Source: Polyangiaceae bacterium
Lineage (GTDB): Bacteria > Myxococcota_A > Polyangia > Polyangiales > Polyangiaceae
Direction: 5' to 3'
DNA: 64,000 nt
NCBI GenBank assembly: GCA_020849655.1
Contig: JADLFU010000091.1
Location: forward strand, 51,692-115,691
Shown here: positions 59,831 through 64,000 of the stretch, piece after piece
Position numbering within the stretch: the stretch's first letter is position 1
Layout: every line of letters begins with the position of its first letter
The notes under the pieces: generated by a model
What the model was told of the DNA's origin: nothing
Databases searched by the model: none
What the model saw: only the letters and a program-made list of their open reading frames with translations
Position numbers and translations under genes: made by a program

Positions 59831-61630
59831 ATGCCCGAGATGCCGCGCGCGCCCGCCGCGAAGCCCGTCGCTCGGCGCGCCCCGGCGCTCACCGCGGCCC
59901 TCGCCCGCGAGCGGCAGATCAACGCGGCGCTGCTGGAGGTCGGCGCCGCGATCGGCGCGGGGGCGCGGCTCGACGACGTCCTCGAGCTCATCCTCGCGAA
60001 GGCGCGCGACGCGCTCGGCGCCGACCGCGCGACGCTGTACCTGGTCGAGGAGGCGTCGGGCGATCTCGTCTCTCGCATCCCGGTCGGCGACCGCGTGGAG
60101 GCCATCCGCGTGCCGGCCGGCCGCGGCGTCTCGGGCGCCGTCGTGAAGAAGGGCGCGCCCGTCCGCGTGAAGGACGCCTACCGCGACAGGCGCTTCCTGC
60201 GGATGTTCGACAAGCTCACCGGCTACCGCACGCGCACGATCCTCTCGGTGCCGATGCGCAACCACCAGAAGCGCGTGATCGGCGTGCTGCAGGCGCTGAA
60301 CAAGCGCGACGGCGAGTTCACCGACGACGACGAGCGGACGCTCGTGGCGCTCGCCACCCAGGGCGCGGTCATCATCGACAACTCGAGGCTGCACCTCGGG
60401 CTGCAGAAGAGCAACGAGGAGCTCGTCGAGACGGCGCACCAGCTCCACGTGCGCGTGCGGCACCTCGATCTGTTGCTCACGCTCGAGACGGCGATGGCGC
60501 AGGCGGGGACGCTCGACGACCTGCTGCGCGCCGCCCTCCGCGAGGCGCTCCGGGCGACCTCCGCGCGCGCCGGCGCCGTCCTGTTGCGCGACGAGGACAC
60601 GGGCGAGCCCACGCTGCATTTCCTCTCGCGCGCCGACAAATCGCGGCTGCGGAGGCTCGTCGTGCACGCGGGCGACGGCTTCATCGGCCGCGTCGAGCAG
60701 TCCTCCACGCCGGGCTTCACGCGAGGGCACGCGGGCGATCCGTCCGAGAAGAAGCTCGACGACGCGTTCGGCTTCGAGACGCGGAGCGCGGTCGGGGCGC
60801 CGCTCGAGGGCCAGGGCGCCGAGACCATCGGCGCCATCGCGCTCTACAACCGCGACGAGCGGGAGGCGTTCGACGACGAGGACATGAAGCTGCTGCGGCT
60901 CATCGCGGCGAACGTCTCGACCGCGCTCCAGCTCTACCTCTCGCGCAAGCGCCAGGAGAAGGGCGAGCGCCTCTCGACGATCGGGCGCCTGCTCTCGAGC
61001 GTGATCCACGACCTGAAGACCCCGATGACGGTGATCAGCGGCTACGTCCAGCTGAGCGCGGGCACGGACGATCCGGTGAAGCGGCACGAGTACGCGGAGC
61101 TCGTGCAGAAGCAGTTCGACCTCATCCGCAGCATGCAGTCCGAGGTGCTGGCGTTCGCGCGCGGGGAGAAGTCGCTGCTCGTGCGGCGCGTGTACCTCGC
61201 GATGTTCCTCGAGCAGGTGGCGCGGTCCTTCGCCGCCGAGCTCGCCGACCACCGCGTCACGCTGACGACCCGCGCCGACGACCGGCGCCTCGCGTACTTC
61301 GACGAGGGCAAGGTCACCCGCGCGCTGCACAACCTCGTCCGCAACTCCATCGAGGCGCTCGGTGAGCGCGGCGGCCACATCGAGATCGCGGTGCGACGCG
61401 AAGCGGGCGCGGTCGTGTTCTCCGTCCGCGACGACGGGCCCGGCATCCCGAAGGCCGTCGAGGCGCGCCTCTTCGACTCGTTCGTGACGAGCGGCAAGAA
61501 GGGCGGCACCGGGCTCGGCCTCGCCGCCGTGAAGAAGATCGTCGAGGAGCACGGCGGCCGCGTCTCCGCCGAGACGTCGCCCGGAGGCACGACCTTCAGC
61601 TTCACGCTGCCGCAGGGCGACGCCCGGTAG
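59831..61630 (+). CDS. Soluble sensor histidine kinase with two GAF domains
   Basis: A 599-residue cytosolic kinase. The first GAF domain (about 30-185) has the GVSGAVVKKG and RTILSVPMRN segments. A second GAF region (about 215-360) includes HAGDGFIGRV and RSAVGAPLEG. The phosphoacceptor His is in SSVIHDLKTPM, followed by NLVRNSIEAL, DDGPGIP and GGTGLGLAAVKKI. No receiver domain is fused and no response regulator is adjacent. Start ATG 59831 is preferred to a GTG 39 bp upstream that overlaps the permease stop. Confidence 0.92.
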   Translation: MPEMPRAPAAKPVARRAPALTAALARERQINAALLEVGAAIGAGARLDDVLELILAKARDALGADRATLYLVEEASGDLVSRIPVGDRVEAIRVPAGRGVSGAVVKKGAPVRVKDAYRDRRFLRMFDKLTGYRTRTILSVPMRNHQKRVIGVLQALNKRDGEFTDDDERTLVALATQGAVIIDNSRLHLGLQKSNEELVETAHQLHVRVRHLDLLLTLETAMAQAGTLDDLLRAALREALRATSARAGAVLLRDEDTGEPTLHFLSRADKSRLRRLVVHAGDGFIGRVEQSSTPGFTRGHAGDPSEKKLDDAFGFETRSAVGAPLEGQGAETIGAIALYNRDEREAFDDEDMKLLRLIAANVSTALQLYLSRKRQEKGERLSTIGRLLSSVIHDLKTPMTVISGYVQLSAGTDDPVKRHEYAELVQKQFDLIRSMQSEVLAFARGEKSLLVRRVYLAMFLEQVARSFAAELADHRVTLTTRADDRRLAYFDEGKVTRALHNLVRNSIEALGERGGHIEIAVRREAGAVVFSVRDDGPGIPKAVEARLFDSFVTSGKKGGTGLGLAAVKKIVEEHGGRVSAETSPGGTTFSFTLPQGDAR

Positions 61631-61684
61631 ATGTCTTGCGCAAGCTGAAGTTTCGTGTACGAATCTTTCGCCGGAGGACTCGAC

Positions 61685-62854
61685 ATGTGGAACCCATTCG
61701 GTGAGGAGCACGAGGCGTTTCGGAAGACGGTGCGCAGGTTCGCGGAGGAGGAGCTCGCGCCGCACGCGGACGCCTGGGAGGAGAGCGAGCTGTTCCCCAA
61801 CGAGGTGTTCAGGCGCGCGGGCGAGCTCGGCATCTTCGGCGCGCACTTCCCCGAGGAGCACGGCGGCGCGGGCGGTGACTACTGGTTCTCGGTCGCGAAG
61901 GCGGAGGATCTGCCGCGCTCGGGGCTCGCCGGCGTCACGATGGGCCTGCTCGTGCAGAGCGACATGGCGACGCCAGTCATCAGCGATCTCGGCACGAAGG
62001 AGCAGATCGACGAGTTCCTGAAGCCGGCGCTCCGCGGCGAGAAGATCGCGGCGCTCGGCGTGAGCGAGCCTGGCGCCGGCAGCGACGTCGCGGGCATCCG
62101 CACGGTCGCGCGGCGTGACGGCGACGACTACGTGATCTCCGGCCAGAAGACCTTCATCACCAACGGCACGCGCGCCGACTTCGTGACGATGCTGGTGAAG
62201 ACCAACCCCGATCACGGCGCGCACGGCTGCTCCTTCGTCCTCGTGCCGACCGCGTCGAAGGGGTTCCAGGTCGCGAAGAAGCTGAAGAAGATCGGCAACA
62301 AGTCGAGCGACACCGCCGAGCTGTTCCTCGACAACGTGCGCGTGCCGAGGCGCAACCTGCTGGGCGAGGAGAACCAGGGGTTCATGTACCTGATGCAGAA
62401 CTTCCAGACCGAGCGCCTGGTCGCCTGCGTCTCGGCCGCGGCGGCGGCGGGCTACGTGCTCGACGAGGCCGTCGACTACGGTCGCGACCGGCAGGCGTTT
62501 GGCAAGCCGCTCATCAAGCGCGAGGTCTGGCAGCACAAGTTCGTCGACCTCTACACGAAGCTCGAGGCCGCGAAGGCCTTCAACTACCGCATCGTCGACC
62601 GCTACAACACCGAGCGCTACATCAACAAGGAGCCGCTCGGCATGGACACCGTGAAGCAGATCAGCATGGCGAAGATCTTCGTCGGCGAGACGACGGGCGA
62701 GATCATGGATCAGTGCCTGCAGTTCCACGGCGGCTGGGGCTACATCGAGGACTTCCGCATCGCGCGCGCCTGGCGCGACCAGCGCCTCTTGCGCATCGGC
62801 GGCGGCACCACCGAGACGATGCGCTACTACGTCGCGAAGCTGATGGGGTTCTGA
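61685..62854 (+). CDS. Acyl-CoA dehydrogenase
   Basis: A 389-residue FAD-dependent acyl-CoA dehydrogenase. The N-terminal helical domain holds FPEEHGGAGG. The beta-domain signature is ALGVSEPGAGSDVAGIRT, followed by the flavin contacts FITNGTRADF. The C-terminal domain has DRQAFGKPL and QFHGGWGYIEDFRIARAWRD, and the tail LRIGGGTTETMR. The catalytic base is probably the Glu just after GGGTT (isovaleryl-type placement is uncertain). Substrate chain length is unknown. ATG 61685 follows a GGAGGA ribosome site. No thiolase or ETF gene is adjacent. Confidence 0.92.
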   Translation: MWNPFGEEHEAFRKTVRRFAEEELAPHADAWEESELFPNEVFRRAGELGIFGAHFPEEHGGAGGDYWFSVAKAEDLPRSGLAGVTMGLLVQSDMATPVISDLGTKEQIDEFLKPALRGEKIAALGVSEPGAGSDVAGIRTVARRDGDDYVISGQKTFITNGTRADFVTMLVKTNPDHGAHGCSFVLVPTASKGFQVAKKLKKIGNKSSDTAELFLDNVRVPRRNLLGEENQGFMYLMQNFQTERLVACVSAAAAAGYVLDEAVDYGRDRQAFGKPLIKREVWQHKFVDLYTKLEAAKAFNYRIVDRYNTERYINKEPLGMDTVKQISMAKIFVGETTGEIMDQCLQFHGGWGYIEDFRIARAWRDQRLLRIGGGTTETMRYYVAKLMGF

Positions 62855-62961
62855 CCGTCCCTCGCGGGAGCGCGCCGGCGGGTCGACCCTCTCCGCTGCA
62901 AAGTTTGAGTGACACTGGTCAACCTGGCGGTCGGGCGCGCGCTGCCGTAGCGTGGTGCCCC

Positions 62962-63885
62962 ATGCGTTACCTCCTCACGATTGGGTTGTGCTCTCTCTTC
63001 GCGGTGGCCTGCGGCGGCAGCACCGATGACGACTCGCCGGGCGCCGCGGCGGGCGGGAGCGCCGGCGCCTCCGCCGGTGGATCGTCGGCGGGCGGATCTT
63101 CGGCGGCGGGCGCGGGCGGATCGTCTGCCGGGGGGGCGAGCGCGGGCGGCGCCGGCGCGGGCCTGCCGACGAAGTTCGGCTCGTACATCGAGCTCGGCGA
63201 CTCCATCTCCGACAAGGGCGGCACCGGGCCGTTCTTCTACGATCTGCTCTTCCAGAACGACGACGCCAAGTACCCCGCCTGGGCCGGCTCGGATCTGAAG
63301 ACGGTGCTCGGGGTCGAGCAGCACGTGCACGGCTCGAAGGCGGGCGCGCAGACCATCGACATGCCCAACCAGGTGAAGGCGCTGCCGGCGTCGCTGCCCG
63401 GCCCGGTGCTCATCACGATCACCATCGGCGGCAACGACATGCAGACCAACGCGCTCGACATCATCAATGGCAAGGATCAGAACGCCCGCGACAGGTTCCG
63501 CACGAAGCACCAGGAGTTCCTCGGCGCGCTGAAGGCGAAGGATCGCTTCGGGCCGGGCGTCGAGGTCTACATCTTCGAGGCCGACGTCTACGATCCGACC
63601 GGCGGCAAGGGTGACTTCGCCGATCACAACTGCCCTGGGTTGTTGTCACTGTTCCCGAAGACCCCGAGCGACTCGTTCTTCGGCGGCTGGAACGCCATCC
63701 TCGTCGAGGAGGTGCAGAAGCTCGGCACGGTCGCGCCGCTGCACGACACGTTCTACCAGCACGGCATCGGCGCGGGCCCCGACACCTGGTTCTCGAAGGA
63801 CTGCATCCACCCCAACACGCCGGGACACCACGAGATCCGGCGCATGTTCTGGAAGACGATCACTGGCAAGGACGGGCCCGCGTAG
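62962..63885 (+). CDS. SGNH/GDSL-type hydrolase lipoprotein
   Basis: A 307-residue lipoprotein (lipobox AVAC about Cys17) with a 45-residue Gly/Ser/Ala linker. The hydrolase part has ELGDSISDKG (nucleophile Ser in block I), TIGGNDMQ (block III) and DCIHPNTPGHHEI (block V with Asp and His), so the catalytic triad is complete. SGNH enzymes deacylate lipids, polysaccharides or peptidoglycan. It starts at ATG 62962, 107 bp after the acyl-CoA dehydrogenase, so it probably has its own promoter. Several Asp/Gly-rich turns follow the third block. Confidence 0.88.
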   Translation: MRYLLTIGLCSLFAVACGGSTDDDSPGAAAGGSAGASAGGSSAGGSSAAGAGGSSAGGASAGGAGAGLPTKFGSYIELGDSISDKGGTGPFFYDLLFQNDDAKYPAWAGSDLKTVLGVEQHVHGSKAGAQTIDMPNQVKALPASLPGPVLITITIGGNDMQTNALDIINGKDQNARDRFRTKHQEFLGALKAKDRFGPGVEVYIFEADVYDPTGGKGDFADHNCPGLLSLFPKTPSDSFFGGWNAILVEEVQKLGTVAPLHDTFYQHGIGAGPDTWFSKDCIHPNTPGHHEIRRMFWKTITGKDGPA

Positions 63886-63898
63886 CCACAAGAGGCGA

Positions 63899-63926
63899 GC
63901 GGCGCGCCCCGGGGGGAGCGCGCCGC
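63899..63926. other. Strong hairpin between convergent genes
   Basis: A perfect 9-bp inverted repeat (GCGGCGCGC/GCGCGCCGC) with a 10-nt loop lies 14 bp after the hydrolase stop. There is no T-run on either side. It may end transcription from both sides, as is typical of convergent gene ends in this genome. Confidence 0.45.
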
Positions 63927-63953
63927 GTCACGGGCGTCCGAGGGGAACTCTCC

Positions 63954-64000
63954 TCAGCCCGCGTTGCCGGCCGCCCCACCGAGGCTGAAGCCGGCCGAGC
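63954..64000 (-). CDS. C-terminal end of a gene entering from the right (partial)
   Basis: On the minus strand the last 47 bp read SAGFSLGGAAGNAG followed by TGA (63954-63956). Gly/Ala-rich ends like this are common in secreted myxobacterial proteins. The piece is too short to identify, and it could be non-coding. Confidence 0.3.
   Translation of the reverse strand, partial: SAGFSLGGAAGNAG

Noticed and set aside
61636..61666. Sigma-70-like promoter before the acyl-CoA dehydrogenase gene
   Set aside because: TTGCGC and TACGAAT are spaced by 16 bp, but such matches arise by chance and the site begins just after the kinase stop. Not strong enough to list.
59702..62728. A 1008-residue open frame on the minus strand
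   Set aside because: It is antisense to the histidine kinase and acyl-CoA dehydrogenase genes, whose motifs are unambiguous, and shows no family signature itself.

Overview
The window is a single stretch of very GC-rich bacterial chromosome, densely coding, with most codon third positions G or C and many GTG starts. Several traits point to a myxobacterium (Myxococcota, probably Polyangia/Sorangiineae): MYXO-CTERM-like tails on a thrombospondin-3 repeat protein and a multiheme cytochrome, lipoproteins with long Gly/Ala/Ser linkers, Dickkopf-like Cys-rich lipoproteins, a CehA-like lipoprotein, and many 4-bp ATGA/GTGA gene overlaps. I saw no rRNA, insertion sequence, CRISPR array or prophage. 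No gap without a gene exceeds about 300 bases. The taxonomic call is inference.

Layout. 1-8 kb: the end of a calcium-binding repeat protein, then housekeeping genes (guaA with a PEGA lipoprotein, hutH, glpD, a NifU-type scaffold, accA). 8-15 kb: a coupled DUF262-HipA pair, a rhomboid protease, an AlaA-type aminotransferase, an SplB-like radical SAM enzyme and an unassigned partner. 15-18.3 kb: an apparent iron-regulated unit with a Fur-box-like palindrome, a HmuY-type lipoprotein and a pentaheme cytochrome c with a MYXO-CTERM-like tail. 18-25 kb: nnr, a head-to-head pair of diverged paralogues that both lack their N-termini, and dnaE2 behind a GAAC-N4-GTTC (LexA-like) palindrome. 25-28 kb: DUF444-SpoVR-orf, translationally coupled and without PrkA. 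28-33.6 kb: a radical SAM enzyme with a long novel C-terminal half, a DHH phosphoesterase, a decayed AbrB-Doc toxin-antitoxin locus, and ctaA overlapping a second radical SAM gene by 113 bp.

33.6-40 kb: a PLP decarboxylase convergent with an operon of unknown orf, kynureninase-like and formylglycine-generating-enzyme-like genes, then a beta-barrel protein and an orphan histidine kinase. 40-41 kb: a nucleotidyltransferase/small-protein pair (toxin-antitoxin-like) beside tRNA-Gly(GCC) and its terminator. 41-47.6 kb: hemE-hemG running into a membrane sulfatase/phosphotransferase and two GT4 glycosyltransferases. 47.6-51 kb: deoC with two aldehyde dehydrogenases, the second a half-length protein lacking the active site. 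51-64 kb: envelope proteins (CehA-like lipoprotein, lipase, M15-like peptidase, Cys-rich lipoprotein, LolC/E-like permease with a Pro-rich insert, SGNH hydrolase), a GAF histidine kinase and an acyl-CoA dehydrogenase.

The strongest candidates for undescribed systems are the DUF262-HipA operon, the Fur-box/HmuY/surface cytochrome unit, and the radical SAM protein with an uncharacterised second half. All function calls are from reading motifs; no database search was run.
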